From contig JARFJB010001495.1 in assembly GCA_036346205.1 (NCBI GenBank), positions 97,001 through 161,000 of the forward strand: a stretch of 64,000 nucleotides of DNA, in the 5' to 3' direction. A program made the translations under genes and the position numbers. Below the pieces are notes generated by a model. That model saw nothing but the letters and a program-made list of their open reading frames with translations. It was not told where the DNA came from and did no database searches. Below, piece by piece: positions 10,101 through 23,151 of the stretch (its first letter is position 1; each line of letters starts with the position of its first letter). The DNA comes from Vesta saturnalis (Eukaryota > Arthropoda > Insecta > Coleoptera > Lampyridae).

Positions 10101-12200
10101 GAAATGTTTGAGTGCAACCTATGTTTTAGTTACCTACTCCGATTATTATTAGCGCCTACCTATGCACTAGCATTTCTATTCAAATGCTTTAAAATAATAT
10201 TTATTACTCGTACGTGTAGTGGAAGAAATCTGTTCTTACATATTCTAAAAGCGTGCGTATAAAGGCAATGTCGATAACAATAATGATTAAATATTAATGA
10301 TTTTATTTTAGCGTACAGATTCATACCATTCCATTAAAGAAAAACACGGTTTTTACTTTAACAATCTACAATATCTCATATATTTGTGCTTTTACTAAGT
10401 TAATCCTTACGGATTGTGATAATGACTTTTACGTTATAAACATTTCAAAAGCATTGTAATCATTATATGTATGATTTATTGTCGTATATAATTTATATCA
10501 TCCCGTTTTCCAATTCGATTTCGATTTCCGTGAATTGCATGTAAGAACTGACAGAAAAATCGTAGAACATATGTGTATTTATTTTATCATTTATAAGCTC
10601 AATAAAAAGGGGATCTTCAAATTTGAGTGAGCTTACACGGCCTGTTTCTCAAGGGACCAATGCAAACCCTCTAGGACACACAAGTTGCACGTGGCTTTAC
10701 TTATCACCCTTGAATTATACTATTATCAATCATATAAACAACAATATAATTAAATTATAATCAAAGGTTTGGTGGGAACAATGTAGCGAAAAATTAGCTC
10801 CGGGATAAATTTAGGAAATTGATGACATTCTTGTTGTGTACCGTGAATATTGATATTTTACTAATTTATGGTATATGAATGTAATAGGTAACAACAACAA
10901 AGCATTAAAAGGATACACTACTAACTATACTGACTATACGTTAATGTTTAAAATAAAAAACAGTGTTAAAAAAATAACGTACCTGTTGACTTAAATTCAA
11001 ATTTACACAACTATATTGCTGATGTTTATCAGTTTAACGATAAGTAGATCTTTCTGAACTGTTCAAAAATATATGGGATGATGCTCCCGAACCTCTTGCA
11101 GCATCCCTTTCGGTTTGAATTTCGGGACCTCCTCTAAACCAATCACGAAGTTTCACTTTAAAGCTCCTCCCGAAATCAATAACTTTATTGTTCCAAAATA
11201 CGTAATTTAATTGTAGGTAATTGTGAAAATTTGGTTTACTACACACACCCTACGTGTTTTTGTGACTGGACGTCACTTTCGAATAAGATAAAAATATAAA
11301 TAATAATAATATTAATAATATTGTCATAAAAACTCCAATTAATGTTAAACCCAGGATAAAATCTAAATTGATGTGATTATTTGTAAGTGATATTATCTAA
11401 AAAAATTGGATATGTAATGTGATTATTATACCGTTATGGATAATAATCAATTTGAGCAATAAAAAGTATAAATTTCGCAGTTAGCAAGCATAAAATCAGG
11501 AATGAACACCATTAAAATTTTTAGAATCTGTGAAAGAAGCGCAGGACAGGATAGTTTATATATTTGGTCTTACAAGCAGGCGAACTGCATCCACACAGAT
11601 AGGAGGATTTTAGTGTATTATTCTTAAATGTACTAGAATGACTATTGCAGTATTTATGTTTAGATTTAAACCACCATCTAGTAATTTCATAACCTTTTTG
11701 CAATATTTAATAAAGGAAACGGTGCACTGTAAATGTGCTACGACAGTGGTGTGAAAATATACGATAACAGCATATGACTTTTGTATGGCCGTCTTATGTT
11801 GTACCAGTAACGAATGTACGATGTGACCAAAAAAACAGGAGGTTAGTAACCATTTGCCGCACCGCATATCATAGTACGCCTATGGTAAACTATAAACATA
11901 ACCTCTAATAATTCTCCTCTTACGTCTGCTTATTGCTTTCTACCAAATAATAATTATTATATTATTTTATCAAATAATTACAAGGTAGGTAAATTACATT
12001 TTAAACAACGAATTCATGTTTGATAATTTCAGAGTGTATATTGTCCGACATGCCTTCTTCTCTAGAACAGAATAAATTTCTTTTGAAATCATATTTCCGT
12101 AATGGAAATTAATACGAAAATGGAGCTTGAGTATATTCAATTCGCTTATGTATCCTGACAATGAAACCGATTACGAGATTATACGCTGCCATGTTTATCG
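10101..12200. other. AT-rich stretch, no gene recognised
   Basis: No recognised repeat or RNA. A 70-codon minus-strand ORF at 11034-11246 (containing KLRDWFRGGPEIQTERDAAR) has protein-like composition but no family I know. Nothing else stands out. Confidence 0.4.
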
Positions 12201-12210
12201 TGTAATTTAG

Positions 12211-12480
12211 CAGTTTAATAATACAGGAAGCTTTGCTTCTGGAAAGTCACCTAGTCGCCCCACACTTGCTAATAAGGAGGTTGTTAAAAATGTTCGTGCT
12301 CGTCTTGAACAAAGTTCCCAAAAGGCACTGCAACAATTGTCGCAACAAACTGGGTTGTTATATGGAACACGTCACACAATTATCAAGAGAAAGTTACATT
12401 TATATGTACAAAATAAGAGTATTACAAGCATTTCATTGTTCCGACATTCAAAAGCGTATAAATTATTGCAATTGGTTCAT
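12211..12480 (+). pseudogene. Mariner-like transposase, N-terminal fragment
   Basis: One frame reads SGKSPSRPTLANKEVV, then VRARLEQSSQKALQQLSQQT and GLLYGTRHTIIKRKLHLY. This is the helix-turn-helix region of Tc1/mariner transposases, in which a substrate-binding HTH is followed by a basic helix. A frameshift near 12420 moves to KIRVLQ, the usual continuation. No catalytic domain follows. This is a different lineage from elements A and B. Confidence 0.65.
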
Positions 12481-12969
12481 TGCATACCCATGTTTCTGGT
12501 GGCAGCTCATTATTCAACCACATCTGCACTTGAAGCAAGACCCTGTATGAGTGCAGCTGTACAGCTTCTTGTAGGTGGTGGAACCGCAAGGTCTAATTAA
12601 ACTTTGTTGGCAAACGAAACAAGAGTATCTGGCACCGTTTAAACTCGGTTATTTAGCACTATATAGTTTTAAAAACATCTCCTGCTTCTGAAAACTCAGG
12701 TCTTGACGAGGGATTAGAAAAGGCATCTTCAATGGCTTTGAGGCTTCTGCTAGTATGAAGCAATTTTTCAATCTTAGCTTTGCTTTTTTAAGATTGATTT
12801 AAGAGAGGCGCACCTATTGAATCCATCAATGAACAAGATACTTATTATTAACCCGAACTTTAGTAGCTTCAAGGAGGAATATATTTTTGTCTCAACCTTC
12901 CGTCTTCCGGGTTTTACAAAAATTATTTAGTTTGAGGTGTAGTTAGTGCGACCAGCAGTGAGTCGATGC

Positions 12970-14460
12970 TTCTCCTATTCCACATTGGGCTATGATAGTA
13001 TCCTCGTCCCCCTCAATTGTATTAACATCTTCACTATTCAGTACGTGAAACAGCATGTTGATGAACTTTCCTGTTGAATGTTCGCTTTCATCATATCTTT
13101 CCTTAAATCCATGTCAAAAGAGGTATTTGTCATAGCTTTACATGTTAGTTCAGCGCCTTTTATATTGCTCACGGTGTCAGTGTATCCATCAAAAACAACT
13201 ATGCGGTTATTATTGTAGTGTGTTTTAACATAAGTTACGTACTTCTAGACAATTGAAGAGCAAGTGGAGTCTACATTCCACTTAACACGATTAAGATGAA
13301 TGCCTCCATCAATCACATTAACGCCGAGCTTGGCATCTTCTGGACATTAGCAGGAAAAACTAACCTTTTAGTCTTTTTCATTCCATATTCATTGAACAAA
13401 GTGAAAAATTTGCCAACTCGTACTCTAGAAGGTGCTGCAAATAAGTCTCACTCTTTTGGCCAATTGCTAATCTTTAAATATCATAAGAGGGTTCACTGTC
13501 TTTACGACATTATTAGTGACGGCGTTGACAGTGGATGCCAATAACATAACTATCATTTCAAGCCTATTTTATCTTTCCGAAATTTTGCCCTACAATCTGC
13601 CTGTTGACTGTCCTACTTCCATGTATTCTTGGCAATTCACGTTGCTGTTTCTGGCAGAAAGAGATAACGGTTTAGGAAGTTTTCAAGTGGGGGATGCTAA
13701 GTGACTCGATAGTGTTCTTTTGAATTTTTATTTGCCAAGATACTCTGTAGTAGTTTACATGATGTACTTCTGTGAGAAGTAAGTCTCCAATGCTAAGCAG
13801 ATTGCAATGGATACGGATGTTGCACTAGTTCACTTTGCCAGGACATAATTAGTGATCCTTCTGCTACCTGTCAATCCTCTATAGATCTTCTTCCCACGCA
13901 TAACAACTTGCTCTATTGTGATATGATTGGCTTTCTGACCTAGGAGAATCTAATCTGGCTACAATAAATTAACCGCTAGTGGTAACACGATAAGGGTGGC
14001 TATTGGCATGAAGAAACGGAATCGTCTGATGGACCGAGCAGAGATACAAACCCTAATCACTAGAGCGTTTTACCTCGATAAACTGAGATAAAATGAAAAT
14101 GCAGTAGCACCATTACTTTGCAACAATTTCAACTATTTATGAGGTTTATCTTGAAGATGGGTTAGTTCAGTTCCCTAGATAATACGCCAAATTACTGCCT
14201 TGCAACCATTTGGATATTTTACACTTCACTTCATTTGACACCTAAATAGAGTTAAGAATGATTTCGGCCAAGACACTGAAGACAAGCACATGTCTTTGTA
14301 CAGATCTGCTGAAGGAATGGCCAGTTAGCATTTTAACAACTGTATTGTCAAATATGGTAGTTAGAGCGTTTCTAAGACCGCTAGCAGCCGTTAAGTGGTC
14401 AATACATCCCAAAAATGGTATTAGTAAATAAAATACATGTGATCCAAGTACAAGCCACAG
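12970..14460 (-). pseudogene. Decayed copy of a repetitive metazoan hypothetical gene
   Basis: Reading the minus strand from right to left gives blocks in consistent order over many frames: GCIDHLTAASGLRNAL and MLTGHSFSRSVQRHVLV (about 14400-14270), NVNCQEYMEVGQSTG (about 13640), NVIDGGIHLNRVKWN (about 13290), RIVVFDGYTDTVSN (about 13200) and LNSEDVNTIEGDEDTIIAQ (about 13010). From memory, these resemble a multi-copy uncharacterised arthropod protein family with a possible nuclease-like C-terminal half. I do not know its function. Stops and frameshifts occur throughout, so it is a pseudogene. Confidence 0.45.
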
Positions 14461-14559
14461 TAAAGGGTGTGGAGCAACAATTTCTCTGCCTTTTCTGGAT
14501 CTGGATGTGGTAGGTGGCAGATAGCCCCAACATTTGTGCTTCATTGTAAGAAGAATTAA

Positions 14560-15317
14560 ACCTTACACTTGTTAGCAAGTGTGTTAAGCATATTTTCTTT
14601 GAATAACGAAGATATGTTGCATTTTACATACAAAGAAACAATCATACCAATTTTGAACACTTTTGCAATAATTTATTTAGATTTTGCCTTTTTTTAATAA
14701 TTTCACTGATCTACGTAAGGTAATTGTTGTTTTAATATGAATGAGTAGGAGTTTGAACAATAATGAAACAACAAACACGACTTTAACTACCAAAAAATTC
14801 AACAACAAAGTTCTCTTTAAAAACAAAACATCATTTTTAAAACAGCCTCATGTCGAAATAACACTCCATTCTATTAAGAATTTTGCCTTTATCATTGAAA
14901 ATATTCATTGTGTGAAGGAATGTTGTTCACATTTTGACAGGAATCCATGTTTTCCAAACTCCCAAATTATTAATTTTGTAAACAACTTAATAGTGCAGGC
15001 ATAGGTAATACTTCCAGTGCTGTAATTACTAAATGTGGTATCGATGAAACGTAAAACGAAAAAAACCTTTAGTTTAGAATAAATACACTCAGCAGTAAAT
15101 TTTAAGTATAATTGTTTAACCTTCCTAACAAATTTTAATAATAATGATTTATTTAGGATAATCATGCAACACCTTTTTACCTTCCAACCTACGAATACGT
15201 ATGTAGGTTATAGAAGGTTATGCAATCGACTTCTTTTACTACAGCTAAATCGACTTATTAGCTCATTTTACAACTTTTGCCCAAGTTTCGACAAGATCGG
15301 CCTTGATGACTGGATGT

Positions 15318-15366
<49 letters not shown>

Positions 15367-15379
15367 CGTGTGCGTGTGT

Positions 15380-15418
<39 letters not shown>

Positions 15419-16090
15419 TGGGAGCGAGAGTTCGTGCGTACTTGCGTGCATGTGTGCTTGATTGCATCCGTGCGTGCGCGTGTGTGTGTATGTATGTTTG
15501 TAACTACGATAAATCCAGCACGAAAATACCTACCTACTAAAAATTTTGTATTTAAGCTTATTTTCATTGAGCCTGGAGCTGATTAATTTTTGGAGAAATC
15601 CAGCGGCGGAGAGGGGAGGTTCATTAGGGTAAGTTTTCTGTTTTTATCAAATATTTCTAAAACAGCTGCATATTTCAAAGGTATAAAAATACCTAGATGG
15701 AGACCTTAAATATATCAGTTAATTATGTTCTATGCAATCTTTTAATATGACGCGTAATTTAGCGGCAAAAAATCCCTAAGGTAGAATTTAAGTGTTAGTT
15801 CAAATTTTTTCGTTATCTGAATAACCATTAATTTTATAAGAAAAAGTGTTGACGTATTTTTTAAGGAAAATTTAATTTTACATAACTTTTCTTTGTAAGT
15901 TTCTTAATATAATACAAGGTAAACCTAAAAATTAATTAAATATGAATGAAAATGGTTAAAATGTATTATTGATATTTTATAGAAGCGGGCAACTCTGGAA
16001 TTTCTTTTAAGTTAATATGTATTTATGTTTATTAACCCGGGCGCACATTGAGACGCAGGCGACGCAGGTGGCACATCAATATTTAACATA
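14560..16090. other. No recognised gene; contains a (TG)n tract
   Basis: AT-rich on both sides of a TG repeat at about 15318-15418. A plus-strand ORF at 14741-15004 (87 codons, Asn/Thr/Lys-rich) is unrecognised. ORFs through the TG tract (VCVCVC or THTHTH) are artefacts. Confidence 0.5.
15318..15418. repeat. (TG)n with GC interruptions
   Basis: Dinucleotide TG repeat interrupted by gcgcgc and tgcg near 15354-15375. Confidence 0.95.
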
Positions 16091-16099
16091 GCAACGTTA

Positions 16100-16345
16100 C
16101 TTAAATTTACTAGAAACTACTTCAGAAGATGCTTTTGATAATTTACCCTTAGCCGAAGTACGTGATTGTTGGTTTCAGCAACAGGTTTGGAACAGAAGAA
16201 CTCCGAAGGTTGGTACATAACGCATTCAAAACTGTAACACCTACAATGTTAAAGAATACTTTGGATTCTACAGTTAGAAGATGCTATTTATGTGTGGAGA
16301 ACGAAGGAGGGCTTTTTGAGCACTTATTATACTTTTTTGTTTAAT
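16100..16345 (+). pseudogene. Mariner-like transposase, internal and C-terminal fragment
   Basis: At about 16130-16190 one frame reads EDAFDNLPLAEVRDCWFQQQ, the stretch that normally ends in the second catalytic Asp (QQDG), here truncated. It then jumps to TPTMLKNTLDSTVRRCYLCV and GGLFEHLL, the C-terminal helices seen in IS630/mariner-type insect transposases. The central third, including the last catalytic Asp, is deleted. Stop codon at about 16344. Confidence 0.65.
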
Positions 16346-16559
16346 TATTGTTATGCGTTATGTTTAAATTTTCTTATCATCAAACGTTACCTGTCCATTT
16401 ATGTCTTGTTGATTGATAGTAACTAATTGGTTATAAAATTTGTATTCAAAATTGAAAAATTCTGTGTAATTTCGTTAATTTGATGAGGAAATCACAGTTA
16501 GCAAAAGCCCATTTATGAATAAAATTCAGTTTAAATGTTATTGGGAGGGATACAGGCTC

Positions 16560-16967
16560 AAAAATCGCAATTAAACAATAAAGTGTGATACATGCTTGAA
16601 TGCAGAATAAAAAGCTTTCCTAATATTATATATAAAAAAATCAGGACCGTATTTAAAAAAAGAAGTTGATGATGGTTACTCGAAAACGAAACGTAGGATT
16701 CCAATTTAAAGAATGTTAAAAAGTACGATGGTTCTCTTACTTTTTTTTTAACATCAACCACAAAGTGACAATTTGTCAAAAACAAAACCGTGAAAATTCG
16801 CTTTTTGTCGCATAACTTCGGAACGGTTCGGAATTTCGGCAGTATGAAATGCCATTTTACTAAAATCCAAAATGCCCAACTTTTCTTCCTTTTCACCGAA
16901 ATTATATCTCTTACCGTTTCCGAAATCCCCATAGTGGCCCCCCCTTATCTTGGACACAGTATTATAT
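16560..16967. other. Transposon-like subterminal sequence, uncertain
   Basis: Phrases such as cataacttcggaacggttcg and ggcccccccttatc resemble subterminal DNA of insect mariner-like elements, but I found no partner arm. Open frames here are broken and unrecognised. Confidence 0.25.
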
Positions 16968-16970
16968 GTA

Positions 16971-17071
<101 letters not shown>

Positions 17072-17497
17072 TACATACATCCATATATTATGCCAACGTC
17101 CACCACAGAAGTGTCTTTAATCTATCAGATTTACTAGTTTGACAAATGCTTAACCCCCACTTGAAAATCATGAGATGTCCGATTTACATACATAAAATGT
17201 GTCTACATGAAAATTTGAATTACCAGTACCAGTATTTTTTGAGCGCGATGGTACATTTACATTTATTATAGTTCACCAAACCAATCTTTAATTGTAAATT
17301 AATTTGTACATGTAATAATAAATTCTTCCGTCGACCTTATTAAACAATCAAAAGTGTCACATTTTAAATGTCATATTATTTTACGTTCGCAAATACTTCA
17401 CGGACTCATTTACTTCACGTCCGCTTTTACTTCACAGCCGCAAATTCATTCTATCCGATTTTAGCCATTAATTTCAGTTTAAATTCCACTTTTTTAT

Positions 17498-20013
17498 ATA
17501 CACGGTGGATGTCTACTGTGTGGACGGAGAATTTCTCCGTAACTATTAGAGGTATCAGAATCAATTTTGGTGTGGTAATACACGATCATTGGACTTACAT
17601 TCTAAAAATATTTAGGTATATACAGGGTGATTGACAAAAATATGCCAACCCAAACCTGTGTTTCTTTAAATGGAACACCCTATATGTTTTTGAATTTTTT
17701 TGATTCACTGTTACATTACTATCTGTATCACTAACCGTTCTGCAGATATCCTAACTTTAGTACCAAAATAGAGTTAACTTTGGAACCACGATGCAAGCGT
17801 TGTCACCACGATTTTGTAAATATGTTGATACCACCGACTATTAATACTAGTCTACTAACAAACAAACTAGGAATTTTTTCTAAAACATGTAAAACTACAG
17901 AGAATGATTAACTTACGCGAAATGTAATTTTTCCCAATTTTTTCAAACGCAACACCCTGTATATTTTTTAACATTTCGATACCCCGTGAACAGTAGATAC
18001 TAATTGATAATAGGTTTCATAACCATAAGACGGATCCCTGTTGAGATATTGACGGTTTATTTGAAAATATTGACATACAGAAGAACAAATAAAACAAAAT
18101 CCAGAGCTAATAAGAAAATACGAATGGCAAATAAATTCTTCAACTGATACGAAAACTTAATTATTCATTAAACAATCAAATAATTCTCTACACCTAAAAA
18201 TAAGTTGAACAAATAAACATAAACGAATAAAACCATAAATTCAAATTAAATGTTTAAAATGCTGACCACGCCTACCTATTGCAATTCGCTCGGTAAACGA
18301 AAGATTCACTTGCAACAACATTATAGGCGAAGTGGATTGAAACGCAGCTCTAATTCTATTATTCATATCTTCGCTTGTGGTGGGAGGATGTTGGTAAACT
18401 TTTTCTTTAACGTAGCCCCAAAGGAAGAAATCAAGGGGCGCAAGATCCGGTCATCTGGCTGGCCAGTTTTGCACACCACTTCGTCCTACCCATCTCATCG
18501 GATAATTTCTATCGAAATATTGCCTAAAGTTGATTGCATAGTGTAGATGGGCGCCATCCAGTTGATTGAAACCACATCGTACAAATATTATCTACCTCGA
18601 TATTTTCCAAAAGCACGGGAAAATCATTTTCCAAAAACTGTAAATGTCTTTCTCCAGTAAGACTCCCAACCACATTAAAATTGATTATACCACCCCACAC
18701 ATTAACTTACCATCGATACTGCTGATCAACAACTCTTAAGATATGTGGATTAGTATTTGAATAGTGATGATAGTTATGTGTATTAATATTGGCATTATTG
18801 TGAAAAGTTGCCTCATCCGTAAATAGAATATTATTTACAAAATTGGGTTCTTCACTGACTATAGTAGTTACCCATTGGCAGTAAGATTCACGATTTTGAA
18901 AATTTATTTCACTTAAAGTTTGATGTTGCTCGATATGATAAAGATGCAATTTGTTTTTTTCTTAATAAAGCTACGAACTGTATTTTTATTTAGGTCTAGG
19001 TGTGTACTTAGCTCTCTGGTACTAATTTGTGCATTTTCTGTAAGAGATGTCACAGCTTGAAACTCATTTTTTTCATTTGGGCTTGTTTTTGTGCTCTTGG
19101 GATAACACACAGTTCGAGAATTTATAATCTCTCAGCTACATTCATAAACGATTCTTTCCGCGGCTGTCTTCTCTCTGGGTATCGTTCACAGTACAAACGG
19201 GTAGCCAGCAAAGCATTTCTTTGAGCTTCGCCGTAAATAAAGATCATATCGACAATTTATTCTTTGGAAACATTCATTTTATACAAAAAGTGACAAAACA
19301 ACAATCCAAAAACACACAAACTAATGGAACAATATTTTAATGATTATACAAACGTCAAAACAAAAGATGCAATTGTTCCTCTTTATTACGAGCGGCTAGC
19401 CTACCTGATTTGTTTTGTTGAATTCTATTGTTATAGTAAATTTGTATTTTAGAATATTTTTACGTAAAAGCGTGTCTCAAGAAGGGTCCTATGAAACCTA
19501 TTATCAATTAGTATCTACTTTTCACGGGGAATCGAAATGTGAAAAAATTGAGAAAAATTAAACTTCGCGTAAGTTAATCATTCTGTATAGTTTTATATGT
19601 TTTCGAAAAATTTCCCAGTTTGTTTGTTAGTAGACTATTATTAATAGTCGGTTGTATAAACAGATTTACAAAATCGTGGTGACGACGCTCGTATCGTGGT
19701 TCCAAAGTTAACTCTATTTTGATACTGAAGTGACGATATCTGCAGAATGGTTAGTGATATAGATACAAATTTCTATACTTTTATTCTAAATATAACAGTG
19801 AATTCAAAAATGTAAAAATATATAGGGTGCTCCATTTAAAAAAAAACTCAGGTTTGGGTTGGCATATTTTTGTCAATCACCCTGTAAATACCTAAATATT
19901 TTGAGAATGTAAGTCCAATGATCGTGTATTACCACACCAAAATTGGTTTTGATATCTCTAATAGTTAAGGAGCAATCCTCCTTCCACGCAGTAGACACCC
20001 ACCCTGAATATAT
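17498..20013 (-). mobile_element. Mariner-like element B with >500-bp inverted ends
   Basis: 17498-18060 matches the reverse complement of about 19480-20013. Paired landmarks are gggtgattgacaaaaatatg (17625) against catatttttgtcaatcaccc (19863), and tgtctactgtgtgga (17510) against tccacgcagtagaca. Ends sit in TA-rich sequence. The interior encodes a decayed minus-strand transposase. The inner motif gggtgattgacaaaaatatg itself looks like the tip of an insect mariner, so the arms may be composite. Confidence 0.8.
18247..19277 (-). pseudogene. Transposase of element B, decayed
   Basis: Starts at the ATG near 19277. The N-terminal block reads IYGEAQRNALLATRLYCERY, the DUF4817-type HTH pattern, interrupted by a stop at codon 7. 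The first catalytic Asp is in ILFTDEATFHNN (about 18820). The D2 region is represented only by FNQLDGAHLHYA (about 18565). The third Asp is in WPARWPDLAPLDFFLWGYVK (about 18450). The C-terminal helix is SPIMLLQVNLSFTERIAI. Many stops and frameshifts. Full-length relatives are about 350 residues, so the span fits one gene. Confidence 0.75.
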
Positions 20014-20160
20014 ATGACTTTTAATTTTAAAATGTGCTTTTGAATATTATCAAATCTAACTGTTGCTATTTTAATTCCAAATTTTTACACGTTTTTTAAT
20101 AAAATTGTCATCACACATCACATTCTCATAAAAAATCGCATAATGATTTTCATAAAATTA

Positions 20161-20925
20161 TGGAGGAAGAAAATATTGACAGTGATTGAGTAATACCTCG
20201 CCAGAACTCCAGAACATTGCTACTACTGTAACGGTTGAATTACTCCCACAAAAGGAAGAAACTAAGGCCAGAAATTTAACATAAAATGTACTTTTGGCAT
20301 ACTTTTCATCAAAAGGAGAAAAATGTAAATCTTCGACATTACGGTCTACCTATTTAATATTAAAATCTACATTAGCTGTAAAAAATAAGTAAGTACATTG
20401 AACTTATTGTATACCTGAAGAAACAAAATGTGGGATATACAGCTAAAAAATCTAAGATATTTGATCGAAACGAGATAAATCACTTTCTCCGTGACGCTCC
20501 TAGTGGTCATATCTTATGTGGAAGGTAAATTTAATTATAATTCATATACGTATATGTAACATTACGTTGAATACGTTACAGGCTTGTCTACTAATAGGAA
20601 CTGCCGGAATTTGCCGTTAGAGATGAACTCCGTAAAATGAGAGTTCAGAATATTACTAATAAGGATGCCATATTAATTATAACCATTCCAGCATCAAAGG
20701 ATGGCAAAAAGCGAACTTTTACACTCACAAATGACATTTTGGTGAAATAGATCCTTTAGAACTATTTAGAAAATATGCCTCATTGAGATCTAGTAATTGT
20801 AGTCACAACACGTTTTTCATTAATTACAGACTAGGAAAATTTTCGACGCAGGTTGTTGGCGTTCATACTATTGCAATAATTCCTAGTCTTATTGCCAAAT
20901 ATTTAGATTTAGATTTTTAAAGCCT
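20161..20925 (+). pseudogene. Tyrosine-recombinase-domain protein, truncated
   Basis: Starts at an ATG (MEEENIDSD). Frames then show YLKKQNVGYTAKKSKIFD and INHFLRDAPSGHILCG, the N-terminal core-binding region. After about 20582, ICR and DELRKMRVQNITNKDA cover the position of the first catalytic Arg (written ...CRR-EL in relatives), followed by IITIPASKDGKKRTFTL and FFINYRLGKFSTQVVGV. From memory this matches a multi-copy insect family with a phage-integrase (Crypton-like) fold. The homology stops near IPSLIAKYLDL, before the HxxR and Tyr motifs, so the catalytic end is missing. Stops and at least two frameshifts occur. A GT...AG stretch at 20525-20581 could be a 57-base intron. Confidence 0.65.
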
Positions 20926-21296
20926 CGCCTCAGTCTCGGATATGAATGTGCACTTTTTTGTCCTTGGTACATAAATAACTATTTTAGTATTCATGTATCA
21001 TAAACCATCCAAAACAAACCCAAAAGCATGCATACAAGGGCCTTTATTGCACGCCGTGCGTATAAAGGTAGCTGCAATAAATAAGATTAGATTATGTCAG
21101 ATTTTATTGTGAATTGTCAAATTAATCAAATTGTTTACAACTTTATCTCAAAACAAGTAACATGAACAGAAAAATTATTTTACCTATCCACTCGATAAAA
21201 TGCATGGAAATTATTAATTTGATTCTTTTCAATTAAAATGATTGTAGTTATTACTACTATTACCATTATAATTACACATTTATACTAAAAAATATC

Positions 21297-21415
21297 GTAT
21301 GACACAATGCATAATCGCCTTTAAATCATTCGCAACGTTAAGGCCACTCCGCTGCGCGTCGTGATCTTAAACTCGTTGCTCATGCTTTAAAGGCTCGATT
21401 ATGCATTAGTGTCAT
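21297..21415. repeat. Hairpin (MITE-like), 40-bp arms
   Basis: The left arm (gacacaatgcataatcg, then cctttaaa and cgcaacg) is the reverse complement of the right arm (cgttgc, tttaaagg, cgattatgcattagtgtc). The GC-rich loop contains ctccgctgcgcgtcg. Confidence 0.7.
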
Positions 21416-22116
21416 AATATACTATTATGTATTATTATTTCTTACAAACACAATGAAATTTTTTTCTATTATTCTTTTCTAGAAACAGAAAGACAGGCTT
21501 TAACCAACTAGGCTGACATAGCCCTTTATTTTTTATTCTTGTATTCGAAAATACACAGCGTTTTAGAAGCGCCGTTGATATAAGACTACCACAACCCGTT
21601 TTTAAATCTAACATCTTCGGTTGAGATAAATATTTTTCAGGTATTCTGCTATGTTTAGAAAGCTTAAAAAAACGTACAACCTATAACGAAACATTATTGG
21701 AAAGAAATAAATTGACAAATTTGAAAATATAAGATCTGTAGAGTTTTTCCCATAAGCACAAATGAGGGGGACAAAGAGAGAAATGTTTTACTTCTTGGCC
21801 GCTGTGAGCATTCCATTTTGTATTGAGTTCACTGCATCTAGATGCTAACTTAAAAAATATTTCGAAGTCACGCGCTTCTATAAAAAAATATTGATAATAC
21901 ATTTTAAATATTTTCAATCTTTTATTTAATTAATTTTTAGACTTATTTTGCTTTATATGAAGAAACTTTATAAAGAAAAGCTATGTAAAATTATTTTTTC
22001 TTAAAAAATATGTTAACATAATTTCCTATAAAATTGATCTTTATTCAGATATTGAACAAATTTGAACGTCGTATCAAAATATTTTATAGAACGTAATTCA
22101 TTTACGATTGTGAGGT

Positions 22117-22190
22117 CTACATGCCAGTACGTTCCACCTTATTTCGATGCGATATCATCTTAACGCGCACTCATTTCGACGCAAACTCAT
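22117..22190 (-). repeat. CpG-rich short repeat, copy 1
   Basis: On the minus strand: gcgtcgaaatgagtgcgcg, then cgcatcgaaataag and catgtagacc. The same order occurs on the plus strand at 35400-35510. CpG density is far above that of the surroundings. Confidence 0.55.
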
Positions 22191-23151
22191 CCTTTAAATA
22201 TTCACGTTTTGTATTCATTCAATGATATTATATAAATATGTTATATAATTTCTTTCATAAAAAAAAAATCCAGTACAGGTTATTAAATAGGTTAAATACA
22301 ATTAGGTAAGTCCATAACATAAAGACCAAATTTTCTACTACGGTAATAGGGTGATTAAGGCATTAAACAAAATAGAAGAGAATCTTGAATATGTACTATA
22401 TTAATCGTGTCACTTGATCATTAAACACAGATTTAAAGAAATTATCTTTGCTAATGTTTGTTTACTGATACTTCAGTATCAGGAAGTATTTTTTTTTGTT
22501 TATTGACCGGTTGATTAACAGATACTGTGAATAAGGATTACGAGTATAGAACAATAAATTATTACCGAATACAATGAAATAGGTGAAAATCCTTAAATAT
22601 CAATCAACATCTTTTAGGCACACAGTTTAAAAATTATAAATGAGACTGTGAGTTTTCTATTTAACCTCTTCAAGTTAGCATTCGAGCAGCATTTGATAGC
22701 AATTAATAATTAATTAATTAATCTCAAAAAAAGAACTTAAAATTTTCACGCTCAACCGTCCGGACGTCGTAGTCTTCGCCGCTTACAAGTTAGGACTGCC
22801 ACTGCTCTGCATACAATCAATACGAAAAAGCGAATTCCGTCCAGGAAGAAGTAAAGCAGCCAGCCAGCAACTAGAGCCAGCCAAGACAACGGCCAGGAAC
22901 TACAACCAACCGGGAAGAAATACATAAAGAAGGCAACAAGGTTATTAGGTAATTTAATAGAGCTTTACAATAAATTATTGTTTCATTTATTACTAACAAA
23001 AAGCCCTCCTTTCTATCGGACCTCCAACGTCCAAAGCTTTATTCAGCGGAGTGTGAGACTGCACGTCGGTGGGAGTCCATCCTTCCGGACAACGCTACTT
23101 TCTGCCCCCCCCCCCAACTTCACGTTCCCGTACTAATAGCCATGGTAAAAC

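Larger units (their letters stand above)
20926..22735. other. No gene recognised; contains hairpin and CpG-rich repeat
   Basis: AT-rich DNA. It holds a hairpin at 21297-21415, a diverged dispersed repeat at about 21930-22120 and a short CpG-rich motif at 22117-22190. A 78-codon minus ORF at 21681-21917 is unrecognised. Confidence 0.45.

Noticed and set aside
20525..20581. A certain intron in the tyrosine-recombinase pseudogene
   Set aside because: A GT...AG stretch fits between two coding blocks, but the frame is shifted after it and no transcript evidence exists; kept only as a possibility.
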